Source of the DNA: Erythrobacter sp.
GTDB taxonomy: Bacteria; Pseudomonadota; Alphaproteobacteria; Sphingomonadales; Sphingomonadaceae
DNA length: 64,000 nucleotides
Assembly (NCBI RefSeq): GCF_011765465.1
Contig: NZ_CP050265.1
Coordinates: forward strand, 2,892,425-2,956,424
Direction of reading: 5' to 3'
Shown here: one piece after another, positions 1-8,804 of the stretch
Position numbering within the stretch: position 1 is the stretch's first letter
How the letters are laid out: the number at the start of each line of letters is the position of its first letter
Made by a program: the position numbers and the translations under genes
The notes under the pieces: model-generated
Told to the model about the DNA's origin: nothing
The model's database searches: none
The model's input: only the letters and a program-made list of their open reading frames with translations

Positions 1-109
1 CGCGCGCGCGGAAAGCGACAGCGAGGACGGGCTCGAGCGGCTGATGGCGCAGATCGACGAACAGCTCGCGCTCTCGGGCCTCGAACGCGGCGAAAGCGTC
101 GGGCACTGA
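1..109 (+). CDS. 3' end of an unidentified gene (partial)
   Basis: An open frame enters from the left edge (first full codon at base 2) and stops at TGA 107-109. The 35 visible residues are polar and acidic and end in LERGESVGH. Codon usage fits the neighbourhood. The next gene starts 25 bases downstream on the same strand, so the two may be co-transcribed. Too little is present to recognise a family. Confidence 0.55.
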   Translation, partial: ARAESDSEDGLERLMAQIDEQLALSGLERGESVGH

Positions 110-134
110 GCGCAACGGGGGAGGGACCGCAGGG

Positions 135-1028
135 ATGAGGAAGATCGTTTTCGCACTGGCGCTTTGCTCGGCGTCGCTCGGTGGGCCGCTCGCCGCGCAG
201 GACGCGCCGGCGGAAGAAGGAGTCGATCTCGCCGCCGAGGGCGAGACGGGGGAATGGGACGCAAACGCCGATCCGCTCCGCGAGGCGATGGCGCAGATGG
301 AGGCGCTGTTCCCGCGCGAACCCCTCACCGCGGAGCAGGAGGCGCGCCTGCCCGCCGCCGAGCGGATCGTCGCGGCGATGATCCCGGAAGGCACGATGGG
401 CGACATCATGGGCCAGATGATGGACGACCTCGTGCGCCCGATGATGGAGATGGGCCCGTCGCCCGCGCGCGCGACGGCGGCGCGCGGGCTCGGCATGGTG
501 CCGTTCGAGCTCGACCTCGACGACGCCGAGGCGGCCGAACTCGCCGCCCTGTTCGATCCCGCCTGGCGGGATCGCCAGGAGCGCGAGATGGCCGTCATCC
601 CGCAAGTCATGCGCGAGATGATGACGGTGATGGAGCCGCCCATGCGCAAGGCCATGTCCGAACTCTACGCGATCCGCTTTTCCGCCGCCGAACTGGCCGA
701 GATCGAGGGCTTCTTCTCGACCCCGACCGGGCGCCGCTATGCCAGCGAGAGCTTCGTCATGGCGAGCGATCCGCGCATGATCGGGGCGAGCATGGAGGCG
801 CTTCCGGCGCTGATGGAGAGCATGGAGGACATCGAGGCGCGCATCGCCGAGGCGACCGGGGACCTTCCCGAACGCCGCGCCTACGAGGAACTGGACGCGG
901 CCGAGCGCGAGCGGGTGCGCGCGCTGACCGGCCTTTCCGAAGAGGACATTCTCGCCAACCTTTCGGGCGATGCCGGGGACGACATCGGAGCGGCGGCCGA
1001 AGCCGCGGCGCTGGAAGGCGAAGAATAG
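135..1028 (+). CDS. Secreted DUF2059-domain protein
   Basis: 297 residues. The first 21 residues form a Sec signal peptide ending in an AAQ cleavage-type site, so the protein is probably periplasmic. Residues about 170-235 carry the DUF2059 pattern: a helix with LYAIRFSAAELAEIEGFF followed by STPTGRRY, the part that defines this alphaproteobacterial family of unknown function. A Met-rich helical stretch (residues 75-115) precedes it, and the C-terminus is acidic and Ala-rich. The start ATG is preceded by GGGGGAGGGA. Family assignment is confident; function is unknown. Confidence 0.8.
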   Translation: MRKIVFALALCSASLGGPLAAQDAPAEEGVDLAAEGETGEWDANADPLREAMAQMEALFPREPLTAEQEARLPAAERIVAAMIPEGTMGDIMGQMMDDLVRPMMEMGPSPARATAARGLGMVPFELDLDDAEAAELAALFDPAWRDRQEREMAVIPQVMREMMTVMEPPMRKAMSELYAIRFSAAELAEIEGFFSTPTGRRYASESFVMASDPRMIGASMEALPALMESMEDIEARIAEATGDLPERRAYEELDAAERERVRALTGLSEEDILANLSGDAGDDIGAAAEAAALEGEE

Positions 1029-1157
1029 GCCGACGATCCGCACGGCCGGAACGGGCGAACCGGACGCGCGAAGCGAAAAGGCCAATTCCTACAATCGCAC
1101 CGACCGGCGAACTGGTAGAGAACCCCTAGACGCCAAGGCCATTCGAGGAAGCGGACC

Positions 1158-1307
1158 ATGCGCAAACTGATCGCCGCCGGCCTGTTCGGCGCGACCCTCG
1201 CGCCCGCCGGGCACGCCGCCACCGAGCCGCAGGAGGGCGGAAACGCCGTCCAGCAGGACAAGCAGGCGGGCTCCGACACTCCGGACGAGGACAGCGTCGG
1301 GGGCTAG
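1158..1307 (+). CDS. Small secreted peptide, 49 residues
   Basis: A short frame ATG 1158 to TAG 1305-1307 encodes a classical signal peptide (MRKLIAAGLFGATLAPAG, cleavage after HAA) followed by about 28 hydrophilic residues rich in Gln, Asp and Gly. The start is preceded by GAGGAAG. It follows the DUF2059 gene on the same strand and is followed by a strong hairpin. No family recognised. Supported by the ribosome-binding site, the clear signal peptide and the placement between real genes, but its brevity leaves doubt. Confidence 0.55.
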   Translation: MRKLIAAGLFGATLAPAGHAATEPQEGGNAVQQDKQAGSDTPDEDSVGG

Positions 1308-1317
1308 GACGCTCACG

Positions 1318-1347
1318 CGAAAAGGCCCCCGCCGCAAGGCGGGGGCC
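1318..1347 (-). terminator. Intrinsic terminator of the BON-domain gene
   Basis: A perfect 10-bp GC stem (GGCCCCCGCC 1324-1333, GGCGGGGGCC 1338-1347) with a GCAA loop is followed, on the minus strand, by TTTTC. It lies 28 bases past the stop of the minus-strand BON-domain gene and also lies downstream of the small plus-strand peptide gene, where it may slow transcription too. Confidence 0.75.
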
Positions 1348-1375
1348 CTCTCCTCCCGTCGAGTGCGGGCGCGGT

Positions 1376-2209
1376 TCAGGTGCGCGCGGTTTTTGAACCG
1401 CCACCACCCGTAATCTGCTCGTCACGCTCCGCGATCCGCAGGTTGTTCTGGACGTGCTTCACGCCCGATACCTCGTGGACGCAGTCCTCGGCATCGCGCT
1501 TCTCGCCGCGGCTCCAGACATGGCCGTCGAGCGTGATCTCGTTGTCCTTCGCCTTGACCGTGATCTGCCGGGCGTCGATCGCAGGGTCGTGGGTCAACCG
1601 CTCGCAGGCGTCTTCCATCAGCCGCTCGTCCGAGCGCTTGTAATTGGCCGGGCCGTGGCCCCGGTGATCGGGTCGGGAACGATCCGCGCGGTCGTCCGAC
1701 GACCGGCGCGAGCCGCGCCGGTCGTCGTCGAACGCGCCGGGGCTGCGGCGCGAATCCGAAGGCCGCTGGACCGGCGGGACGGGATCGGGGTTGCGGCGTC
1801 CGGAATGGCGCGAGCCGCCGAGGCGGTCCCATTCACGCCCTTCCATCGTGCCCCAGCGGGCATCGTCGTCATAAGGGCTGCGCTCGCCGCGCGTCGAGCG
1901 CCGGCGCAGGCGGTCGCGGTCTTCGGGATAGCTGCGCGTGTTCGTGCGGTCGTGGCGGCTGCGGCCGCGTTCGTCTTCGAAGGCATCGTCGCGATAGCCG
2001 CGCGGCCCGCCCCGGCGTTCGTCTTCGTAGAAGCGGTCGGAGCGGCCATAGCCGCGCTCGTCGAAGCGGTCGCTGCCTTCGCCGTATTGCCCGTGGCCGC
2101 GTTCGTCGCGATAGGGTTCGAACTGGCTTTCCTGGTGCGAGCGGGGCGCGTCGTCGTATTGGTCGTCGCGATAATTGTGTCGGGGGTGGTCGTTATACTG
2201 GTCTGCCAT
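1376..2209 (-). CDS. BON-domain protein with a long charged low-complexity N-terminus
   Basis: 277 residues. The C-terminal part (about residues 190-262) is a BON domain: a predicted alpha-beta-beta fold with DARQITVKAKDNEITLDG, then VHEVSGVKHVQNNL. BON domains occur in osmotically induced periplasmic proteins and bind lipid or other surfaces. The first 190 residues are almost entirely Arg, Asp, Gly, Tyr and Ser (RDD, DDR and RGG-like repeats) and look disordered. There is no signal peptide, so despite the BON domain the protein is probably cytoplasmic. A terminator follows it. The roughly 290 bases between this gene and the helicase hold the divergent promoters but nothing I can assign firmly. 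Confidence 0.8.
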   Translation of the reverse strand: MADQYNDHPRHNYRDDQYDDAPRSHQESQFEPYRDERGHGQYGEGSDRFDERGYGRSDRFYEDERRGGPRGYRDDAFEDERGRSRHDRTNTRSYPEDRDRLRRRSTRGERSPYDDDARWGTMEGREWDRLGGSRHSGRRNPDPVPPVQRPSDSRRSPGAFDDDRRGSRRSSDDRADRSRPDHRGHGPANYKRSDERLMEDACERLTHDPAIDARQITVKAKDNEITLDGHVWSRGEKRDAEDCVHEVSGVKHVQNNLRIAERDEQITGGGGSKTART

Positions 2210-2498
2210 GGTCGGGGTCCTCCATCCTGCCCTTGGCGATAGCCCCGCCGGGCGGGCAGCATCCCGGCACGGGCGCCTTCGCGGGATTCGGGGACGAAGG
2301 CAGTGTTGAAACGCGCGGGGGCCGGGGCAATATCCACGCCTCGGCGCGGAGCGGACGCGATCTGGCGAAAGTCAAGCAATTGAAACATATGTTGAAATCA
2401 TCGATTCCGGGCGGGCCGTTCGCGGTTCGCGGCGGGCCTGCGAGTCGCGTGCTTGACGCCTCGGCCAGTGCGCGCGGCTTGGCGGCAAGGGGGCGCGC

Positions 2499-4994
2499 CT
2501 GACCGCCCCGCCTTCCCCGCAGGTCCCGCCCGAGATCGCCGACTGGTTCGCGGGCCGCGGCTGGCGCATCCGCCGCCACCAGCTCGAAATGCTGGCGAAA
2601 GCGCGCGCGGGCCGCGACGCGCTGCTCGTCGCGGACACGGGCGCGGGCAAGACGCTCGCGGGGTTCCTGCCGACGCTGTGCGATTTCGCCCCTTCCGCGC
2701 TCGGTGGGAAGGCGCCGCCCGAGGGGCTGCACACGCTCTACGTCTCGCCGCTGAAGGCGCTGGCCCATGACGTGCGGCGCAACCTGCTGATTCCCGTCGA
2801 GGAAATGGGCCTGCCGCTGCGGGTCGAGACGCGCTCGGGCGATACCTCCTCGGACGCGAAGAAGCGCCAGCGCGAAAAGCCGCCGCACGTGATGCTGACG
2901 ACGCCCGAAAGCCTTTCGCTGCTGTTGTCCTACCCGGAGAGTTTCGAGCTCTTCAAAGGTCTCAAGCGCATCGTCATCGACGAAATCCACGCCTTCGCCA
3001 CCGGCAAGCGCGGCGATCTGCTCGCGCTCTCGCTCGCCCGGCTCCACGCCATCGCGCCCGAGGCCCGCCGCGCGGCGCTGTCCGCGACGCTCGCGAACCC
3101 ACGCGCCTTTCGCGAATGGCTCGCCCCGCAGCCCGCCGACGAGACGGGCGAAATCCTCGCCGCCGACCTCGTGCTGGGCGAGAAGGGCGCGGAGCCCGAT
3201 GTCGAAATCCTGCTCCCCATAGAAGAGCGCGTGCCGTGGGGCGGTCATGCCGGGCGCTGGGCGGTCGGGCAGCTCTACGAAGCGATAAAGGCGAACCGCA
3301 CGACGCTCGTCTTCACCAACACGCGCTTCCTCGCCGAGTTCATCTTCCAGTGCCTGTGGGAGGCGAACGAGGATCACCTGCCGATCGGCGTCCATCACGG
3401 CAGCCTGTCGAAGGAAGCGCGCCGCCGGGTCGAGGACGCGATGGCCGCGGGCGAGCTGCGCGCGCTGGTCTGCACCGCGAGCCTCGATCTCGGCGTGGAC
3501 TGGGGCGACATCGACCTCGTCGTGCAGATGGGCGCGCCCAAGGGTTCCTCCCGCCTGTTGCAGCGGATCGGGCGGGCAGGGCACCGGCTCGATACGCGAA
3601 GCCGCGCGGTGCTGGTCCCCGGCAACCGCTTCGAATTCTTGGAGGCGATGGCGGCGAAGGACGCGGTCGACGAAGGCCAGCGCGACGGCGAGGAATTCCG
3701 CCCCGGCGGATTGGACGTGCTCGCCCAGCACGTCATGGCCTGCGCCTGCGCGGGCGAGTTCCACGAGGACGCCTTGCTCGCCGAAATCCGCACCTCATTG
3801 GCTTATGCATGGCTCGGCAAGGAGGAATTCGCGCGCGTCCTCTCCTTTGTCGAGAGCGGCGGCTATGCCTTGCGCGCCTACGACAAGTTCAAGCGCATCG
3901 TGCGCAGCCGGGACGGCGTCTGGCGGCTCGCCCATCCGAACCAGGCCCAGCGCCACCGGATGAACGCCGGGATCATCGTCGATTCCGAAATGCTCAATGT
4001 CCGCTTCAGGAACGGACGCAGCCTCGGCAAGGTCGAGGAACGCTTCGCCGCGCAGCTAACGCCGGGCGATACCTTCTTCTTCGCCGGCATGAGCCTCGAG
4101 GTCGAAAGCCTCAAGGACATGGACGTGATCGTGCGCGGGGCGAAGAAGAGCGCTACCATCCCGAGCTACGGCGGGTTGCGCCTGCCGCTCACCACGCATC
4201 TTGCGACCCGCGTGCAGGAAATGCTGACCGACCGCGCGGGCTGGGCGCGCTTTCCCGACGACGTGCGCGAATGGCTCGAAATGCAGGATTACCGCAGCCG
4301 CCTGCCCGCGCCGGGCGAGCTGCTGGTCGAGAGCTTCCCTCACGGCGGCAAGCATTACAGCGCCTACTACACCTTCGAAGGCTGGAACGCGAACCAGAGC
4401 CTCGGGATGCTGATAACCCGGCGGATGGAGGATCGGGGGCTGCTGCCGGGCGGGTTCGTGGCGAATGATTACTGCCTCGCCGTATGGGGGCTGAAACCGG
4501 TGACGGATCCCGCGCCGCTGTTGTCGCCAGACATCCTGACGCAAGAATTCGTGGACTGGGTGACCGAGAGCCACCTCCTGCGCCGCGCCTTCCGCGAGGT
4601 CGCGGTGATCTCCGGCCTTGTCGAGCGGCAGCATCCGGGCAGGAAGAAGACCGGCAAGCAGGTCACCTTCTCGACCGATTTGATCTACGACGTGCTGCGC
4701 AAGTACGAGCCGGACCACGTGCTGCTGGAGGCCGCATGGCAGGACGCGCGGGCGCGGATGACGGATGTGGGGCGGCTGGCGGACCTATTGGAACGTTCCG
4801 AACGCGAGCTGGTCCATGTCGAGCTGGAACGCGTCAGCCCGCTCGCCGTGCCGGTGATGACAATGATCGGCCGCGAGGCCGTGCCGCAGGGCGCGGTCGA
4901 CGACGAATTGCTGATCGAGGCCGAGGGGCTGGTTGCCGAGGCGATGCGGATCGCTCCCGGAGAAGGACCGGAGCGCGAGGCGGGGGATCAGTAA
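2499..4994 (+). CDS. Lhr-like ligase-associated DEXH-box DNA helicase
   Basis: 831 residues if read from CTG 2499. Superfamily 2 helicase motifs are in order: a Q-motif-like GWRIRRHQ, Walker A DTGAGKT (about residue 50), DEIH box IVIDEIHAF, motif III SATL, and motif VI RIGRAGHR (about residue 365). The C-terminal half matches the Lhr-core and DEAD-associated domain family. These enzymes act in DNA repair, often next to an ATP-dependent ligase and the PdeM nuclease, neither of which is here. Start choice: the frame is closed by TGA at 2454-2456 and contains no ATG, GTG or TTG before ATG 2589. Starting at 2589 would remove the conserved GWRIRRHQ segment. CTG 2499 has AAGGGGG five bases upstream. 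Confidence 0.85.
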   Translation: MTAPPSPQVPPEIADWFAGRGWRIRRHQLEMLAKARAGRDALLVADTGAGKTLAGFLPTLCDFAPSALGGKAPPEGLHTLYVSPLKALAHDVRRNLLIPVEEMGLPLRVETRSGDTSSDAKKRQREKPPHVMLTTPESLSLLLSYPESFELFKGLKRIVIDEIHAFATGKRGDLLALSLARLHAIAPEARRAALSATLANPRAFREWLAPQPADETGEILAADLVLGEKGAEPDVEILLPIEERVPWGGHAGRWAVGQLYEAIKANRTTLVFTNTRFLAEFIFQCLWEANEDHLPIGVHHGSLSKEARRRVEDAMAAGELRALVCTASLDLGVDWGDIDLVVQMGAPKGSSRLLQRIGRAGHRLDTRSRAVLVPGNRFEFLEAMAAKDAVDEGQRDGEEFRPGGLDVLAQHVMACACAGEFHEDALLAEIRTSLAYAWLGKEEFARVLSFVESGGYALRAYDKFKRIVRSRDGVWRLAHPNQAQRHRMNAGIIVDSEMLNVRFRNGRSLGKVEERFAAQLTPGDTFFFAGMSLEVESLKDMDVIVRGAKKSATIPSYGGLRLPLTTHLATRVQEMLTDRAGWARFPDDVREWLEMQDYRSRLPAPGELLVESFPHGGKHYSAYYTFEGWNANQSLGMLITRRMEDRGLLPGGFVANDYCLAVWGLKPVTDPAPLLSPDILTQEFVDWVTESHLLRRAFREVAVISGLVERQHPGRKKTGKQVTFSTDLIYDVLRKYEPDHVLLEAAWQDARARMTDVGRLADLLERSERELVHVELERVSPLAVPVMTMIGREAVPQGAVDDELLIEAEGLVAEAMRIAPGEGPEREAGDQ

Positions 4995-5545
4995 AGCGGC
5001 GGCGGCTGGAACTGGTTGCAGGGGTGCGGGGGGCGTTCGAGCGGCTCCGGTGGTTCAGGGTCCTCCATCAGGGTCATCGCTGGCTGGAACGCGATCCGCT
5101 GGAGGCGGCGGTGGAGGGCGAGTTCGTCATTGTCGAAGCAAATGCTGTCCCGCGCGATCCCCGCCTCCGTAACGCGGGCGAGCACCTGCGCGAGTGTGCC
5201 GTAGGGCGCGTCGGCCTCGGCTTTGAGGAGGACGATGTGCCGCCCGCTCGCCTCGATCCAATCCGCCAGCTCGCCGAGCGCCACCTCAGCCCCTTCGAGC
5301 CGGATCGAGGCATCCGCGCCGACCTCGACGGTGAGGTAGGGCAGCGTCTCGGGCGGGGCGTCCGGCCAGCTCCACGGCAGGTCCACCATGATCGCATGGG
5401 TCCGCACCTGCGTCATGGGCATGAGGAAGACCACCGCGACGAACAGGGAGACGAAGACCAGCGGGTGCGAATCGATGCCCGCGATGGGTTCGCCGTGGTC
5501 GAAGCGGGACCGGCTGGCGGCAGGGCGGGCGGGGCGGCGGGGCAT
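4988..5545 (-). CDS. ExbD/TolR-family biopolymer transport protein, third copy
   Basis: 185 residues with a single membrane segment (about residues 28-48, VFVSLFVAVVFLMPM) after a short basic cytoplasmic tail. A periplasmic domain follows, with the ExbD pattern of alternating strands and a TLAQVLARVTEAG helix. Start ATG 5545 is preceded by AAGGGAGAG. It lies 161 bases after exbD with a terminator-like hairpin between, so it may be read through or have its own promoter. The usual membrane Asp of ExbD (needed for proton use) is not evident in the segment: the stretch is HPLVFVSLF instead of the D-x-L-L-V pattern. It converges with the helicase gene and overlaps it by 7 bases. Confidence 0.7.
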   Translation of the reverse strand: MPRRPARPAASRSRFDHGEPIAGIDSHPLVFVSLFVAVVFLMPMTQVRTHAIMVDLPWSWPDAPPETLPYLTVEVGADASIRLEGAEVALGELADWIEASGRHIVLLKAEADAPYGTLAQVLARVTEAGIARDSICFDNDELALHRRLQRIAFQPAMTLMEDPEPPEPLERPPHPCNQFQPPPLY

Positions 5546-5645
5546 CGCGATCTCTCCCTTGGGCGCGGCGGGCCGGAGCATAGCGCGAAAGCGGCGACCT
5601 ACAAAACTGCTGGTCCCGCAGGGCCGAGATGCCGTGCGCTCCACG

Positions 5646-5681
5646 AAAAAGGGGCGGCGCCCTTTCGGATGCCGCCCCTTT
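5646..5681 (-). terminator. Intrinsic terminator after exbD
   Basis: An 11-bp perfect stem (AAAGGGGCGGC 5648-5658 with GCCGCCCCTTT 5671-5681) continues into a run of five T on the minus strand. It lies 25 bases past the exbD stop and upstream of the third ExbD-like gene, so it probably ends most tonB-exbB-exbD transcripts. Confidence 0.75.
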
Positions 5682-5706
5682 CAAAGATTTTCGCTTTGAA
5701 CGTCTC

Positions 5707-6165
5707 TTACTGCTGGCCGCCCACGCCGGGGCCGCCGGTGCCGAACTGGCGGTACTTTTCATTGCCGACGAAACCGAACTTGGTCACGCCGGTCTGCTTG
5801 ATGATCTTCAGCACCTGAGCCGAGATCTCGTAGCTCGCCAGCGCCTCGGGCTCGAACTGGAGCTCGGGCTCGGGGGTCATGGTCGTCGTCTGCTGCAGCG
5901 TCGTCGCCAGCCGGCCGAGGGTGATCTGCTCGCCGTTCCACAGGATCTGGTCCTGCTGGGTCAGAACGAGCTTGTTCTTCACCGGGTCGATATCGGGCGG
6001 CGGACGGTCCGAGCTGTCCTGCGGCAGGTCGATGTCGACCGAGTGCGTCGCGATCGGGATGGTGATGATGAACATGATCAGCAGAACGAGCAGAACGTCG
6101 ATCAGCGGCGTCATGTTCATGTCGAGCATCGGTTCGCCGTCGAGTTGGCCTCCGCTCATACCCAT
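5707..6165 (-). CDS. exbD: Biopolymer transport protein ExbD
   Basis: 152 residues. The N-terminus carries the ExbD signature MNMTPLIDVLLVLLIMF, whose membrane Asp (about residue 23) takes part in proton-driven energy transfer to TonB. A single membrane helix is followed by a periplasmic domain with LPQDSSDRPPPD and a C-terminal ISAQVLKIIKQTGVTKFGFVG strand-helix unit. ATG 6165 is preceded by AAGGAG. It lies 42 bases after another exbD and belongs to the tonB-exbB-exbD-exbD operon that energises TonB-dependent outer-membrane receptors. Confidence 0.9.
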   Translation of the reverse strand: MGMSGGQLDGEPMLDMNMTPLIDVLLVLLIMFIITIPIATHSVDIDLPQDSSDRPPPDIDPVKNKLVLTQQDQILWNGEQITLGRLATTLQQTTTMTPEPELQFEPEALASYEISAQVLKIIKQTGVTKFGFVGNEKYRQFGTGGPGVGGQQ

Positions 6166-6207
6166 GTCAGTTACTCCTTGAAACGTGTCCGGTTACGATG
6201 GGGGCGA

Positions 6208-6732
6208 TCAGCCCGGATCGACCGGGTTCGAGATGAAGCCGACGATCGGATAGCCCGCCGCCTGCACCTGGTAGATCGTGCCCGCCACGCAGCGCCACGG
6301 CGCGTTGACGTCGCCGCGGATGTGGACCTGCGGGATCTGCTCGGGGTCGGCCAGCAGCGCTTCGGGGCCGCCGGCGCGGGTCACGATCCGGTCGAGCCGC
6401 GTGAAGGCCTGGTCGTAGAGCTCTTCCGAGGTGACGGGGGTGATGTTGTTGAAATAGACCCGGCACTCGCCCGTGCGCGAGGCGCCTTCGAAACCCGGCT
6501 CGCCCGCGCTGCGACCGGCCGAATCGGTGGTGCTGACGGTGAGCTGGAGGTTCTCGACCTTGTTCTTGGCTTCCTCGCTCTCGATGATCGGGATTTCCAG
6601 CTTCTCGATCGTCTGGATCGCAACCGGGACCGCGATGAGGAAGATGATCAGGAGCACCAGCATCACGTCCACCAGCGGCGTGGTGTTGATGTCGGACATC
6701 GGGGTTTCCCCGCCTCCCATCGAAATCGCCAT
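6208..6732 (-). CDS. exbD: Biopolymer transport protein ExbD, second copy
   Basis: 174 residues with the same [25 protein letters not shown] type of membrane helix, including the conserved Asp at about residue 24. It is longer than its neighbour, with an insertion around [20 protein letters not shown] and a C-terminal [23 protein letters not shown] unit. Paired, divergent ExbD proteins behind one ExbB are common in sphingomonads and xanthomonads, where the second ExbD supports import of particular substrates. It sits between exbB and the other exbD. Confidence 0.9.
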   Translation of the reverse strand: MAISMGGGETPMSDINTTPLVDVMLVLLIIFLIAVPVAIQTIEKLEIPIIESEEAKNKVENLQLTVSTTDSAGRSAGEPGFEGASRTGECRVYFNNITPVTSEELYDQAFTRLDRIVTRAGGPEALLADPEQIPQVHIRGDVNAPWRCVAGTIYQVQAAGYPIVGFISNPVDPG

Positions 6733-6869
6733 TGTTAATTCCTACCCTAGAGAAAACTGTCGCGGCGAGCCGTCTGGACCTGTCGGCCTCTCCTGCCTGT
6801 CGGGCCGCTCGCCGGTGGTCCGCTGCGGGCGGGAAGCGCCGCTCCCCGCCCGCACGGATCGTGGTCGGC

Positions 6870-7673
6870 TTACTTCGAGCCGGCCTTGACGCCGCCCGCC
6901 GTGGTGGCGGTGGTGCCGGCGTTCTTCGCCGCGGGCTTGGCGCCCGAGCTCTTCGCCGCCGCCGGAGCGACCGCCGGCTTCACCGCGCCGTCCGACGAGA
7001 TGTAGGCGAGGATGTCGGTCGAGAAGCTGTTGAGCAGCTCGGCGATGCGGCGGTTGCGCGACTGCAGCCAGTTGAACGCGAGCACCGCGGGCACGGCGAC
7101 GAGCAGGCCGATCGCGGTCATGATCAGCGCTTCACCGACCGGACCCGCGACCTTGTCGATCGAGGCGTTGCCGGCGATGCCGATGTTGATGAGCGCGCGG
7201 TAGATCCCGATCACGGTGCCGAGCAGGCCGATGAACGGCGCGGTCGCACCGACCGACGCGAGGAACGGCAGGCCGCCCGCGAGCGTCGCGTTGATCGAAT
7301 CTTCCGAACGCTGGAGCGAGCCGTGCATATAGTCATGCGCTTCGAGGCTGTCGGTCATCTTGCCGTGCTTTTCCTGGGCTTCGATCGCGTCGTCGGCGAT
7401 CTGGCGCCAGGCGCTGTTCTTCTCGAGCTTGGCGGCGCCTTCCTTGAGGCCGTTCGAGCGCCAGAACTGGCTGCGGACGGTCTTGTACTGCTTCATGATC
7501 TTGTTCTGCTCGAACAGCTTGGTGAACAGGATGTAGAAGGAGCCGACCGACATGATGATCATGACGGCGAGGATGGACCAGGCGACCGGGCCGCCCTGTT
7601 CCATCGCTTCCATGAAACCGAATTCGTTCTTCGGCGCTTCGGCGGCGGCGGCCGCGAGAGTGTAAAGGTTCAT
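6870..7673 (-). CDS. exbB: Biopolymer transport protein ExbB (MotA/TolQ/ExbB family)
   Basis: 267 residues. A first membrane helix (GPVAWSILAVMIIMSVGSFY, about residues 25-45) is followed by a cytoplasmic loop, then two further helices: GGLPFLASVGATAPFIGLLGTV and VGEALIMTAIGLLVAVPAVLAF. The latter is the MotA/TolQ/ExbB signature. The Ala/Pro/Lys-rich C-terminus resembles other sphingomonad ExbB proteins. ATG 7673 is preceded by AAGAGGA; a longer frame to 7742 lacks such a site. It forms the proton-conducting pentamer around ExbD. Confidence 0.9.
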   Translation of the reverse strand: MNLYTLAAAAAEAPKNEFGFMEAMEQGGPVAWSILAVMIIMSVGSFYILFTKLFEQNKIMKQYKTVRSQFWRSNGLKEGAAKLEKNSAWRQIADDAIEAQEKHGKMTDSLEAHDYMHGSLQRSEDSINATLAGGLPFLASVGATAPFIGLLGTVIGIYRALINIGIAGNASIDKVAGPVGEALIMTAIGLLVAVPAVLAFNWLQSRNRRIAELLNSFSTDILAYISSDGAVKPAVAPAAAKSSGAKPAAKNAGTTATTAGGVKAGSK

Positions 7674-7748
7674 TGCGAAAAGTCCTCTTGAAAGAAATGT
7701 CCCGATGGTCGCCCGGGCCCCCGTGGCCCGCGCTCCCGTCACGCATTG

Positions 7749-8426
7749 TTACCGTATCTGATAGGTGATCCGGGTGCTCCAGCTGCCGGTGATCGGATCA
7801 CCGGCATCGTTCAGCGCCGGTTCGAACCGGGCATAGCGCTGCATCGAACGGCAGGCGGCCTCGTCGAGGATGCTCGACCCGCTCGAGGAAGTCACCGAAC
7901 AGTTCTCGACCCGGCCATTGGTGCCGACCGTGACGCGCACGCCGACGGTGCCTTCCTCCTCCTGGCGCAGGGCGCGCGAAGGATAGTCCTGGATGATCCG
8001 CGAGACCCAGCGGCTCTGGTTGCGCGGCTGCACACCACGGGCGCGCGAAGGCGGCGGCGGCGGGGCCGGCGGAGCGGCGGGCGCAGGCGGCGGAAGCACC
8101 AGCGCGGGCGGCGAGGGCGGCGGAATTTCCCGCTGCGTCACGATGTCCGGCGGCCGCGGCGAAATATTGATCGGCGGTGGCGGCGCGACCGGAGGCGGCG
8201 GGGCTACCTCCTGCGGCTCGGGCGGCTCCTCCGGCTCCTCCGGCGGGGGCGGCGGCTCCTCTTCTTCGACGTTGAAGGTATCGACCCGCTCGATCTCTTT
8301 CTTGATGGCATTGATCGCCAGGCCGACGACCATCACCACCCCGATGCCGCCGACGATCGCAAGCGCGATGAGCAGGGCGACGAGCTTGGGGCCGGTCAAT
8401 CCTCTTTGTTGATCAGCGTAGGACAT
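7749..8426 (-). CDS. tonB: Energy transducer TonB
   Basis: 225 residues: a membrane helix at about 13-38 (LVALLIALAIVGGIGVVMVV), a Pro/Glu-rich periplasm-spanning linker (residues 54-130), and a C-terminal TonB domain (about 140-225) with YPSRALRQEEEGTVGVRVTV and the closing RFEPALNDAG strand. It is the first gene of the minus-strand operon and couples the ExbB-ExbD motor to outer-membrane receptors. No TonB-dependent receptor lies in the window. No Fur-type operator is obvious upstream. Confidence 0.93.
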   Translation of the reverse strand: MSYADQQRGLTGPKLVALLIALAIVGGIGVVMVVGLAINAIKKEIERVDTFNVEEEEPPPPPEEPEEPPEPQEVAPPPPVAPPPPINISPRPPDIVTQREIPPPSPPALVLPPPAPAAPPAPPPPPSRARGVQPRNQSRWVSRIIQDYPSRALRQEEEGTVGVRVTVGTNGRVENCSVTSSSGSSILDEAACRSMQRYARFEPALNDAGDPITGSWSTRITYQIR

Positions 8427-8804
8427 CCAGTCGCTTTCTCTCCATCACAAGTGCCGGCCTGAAGCCGACACACCTGTTCGCGTCCCGGCGATTGATTCCG
8501 GGGCGCGAAATCCCAAATATAGGTCCTCCCATGCCGGGAGCGGCTGTCCCCGTCTGGCGAAGTCAGACCTGACCCGGCTGGCCGCGCATGATCCGTCAGA
8601 TACTCCCGCCTGCGGGTTCCATGCACGACACTGTTGCTGCACCGGCCTTGGTCCCCAACCCCGGCGCAAGCCTTGCGGGCTTTAACGACTGGCCCCTAGG
8701 CAATCAAACGCTTTATCGGTTCAGGGCGGATTCACGGCCGCGAACCTGATATGCAAAGTGATAGGACGCGGCCCCGTGCGAACCGCCGAGAGGATTGGAC
8801 CCGA
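8427..8804. other. Divergent intergenic region between tonB and a secreted-protein gene
   Basis: A 378-base stretch with no convincing gene. It must hold the tonB promoter (minus) and that of the 8805 gene (plus). The only promoter-like element I see is CCTATATTT read on the minus strand near 8515-8523, without a good -35 partner. No tRNA fold, Fur box or repeat recognised. Confidence 0.4.

Noticed and set aside
2193..3764. A 523-residue minus-strand frame opposite the helicase
   Set aside because: Antisense shadow; the helicase motifs on the plus strand are unambiguous.
2499..5545. Calling a complete ligase-associated DNA repair operon
   Set aside because: Only the helicase is here; no ATP-dependent ligase, PdeM or exonuclease gene adjoins it.
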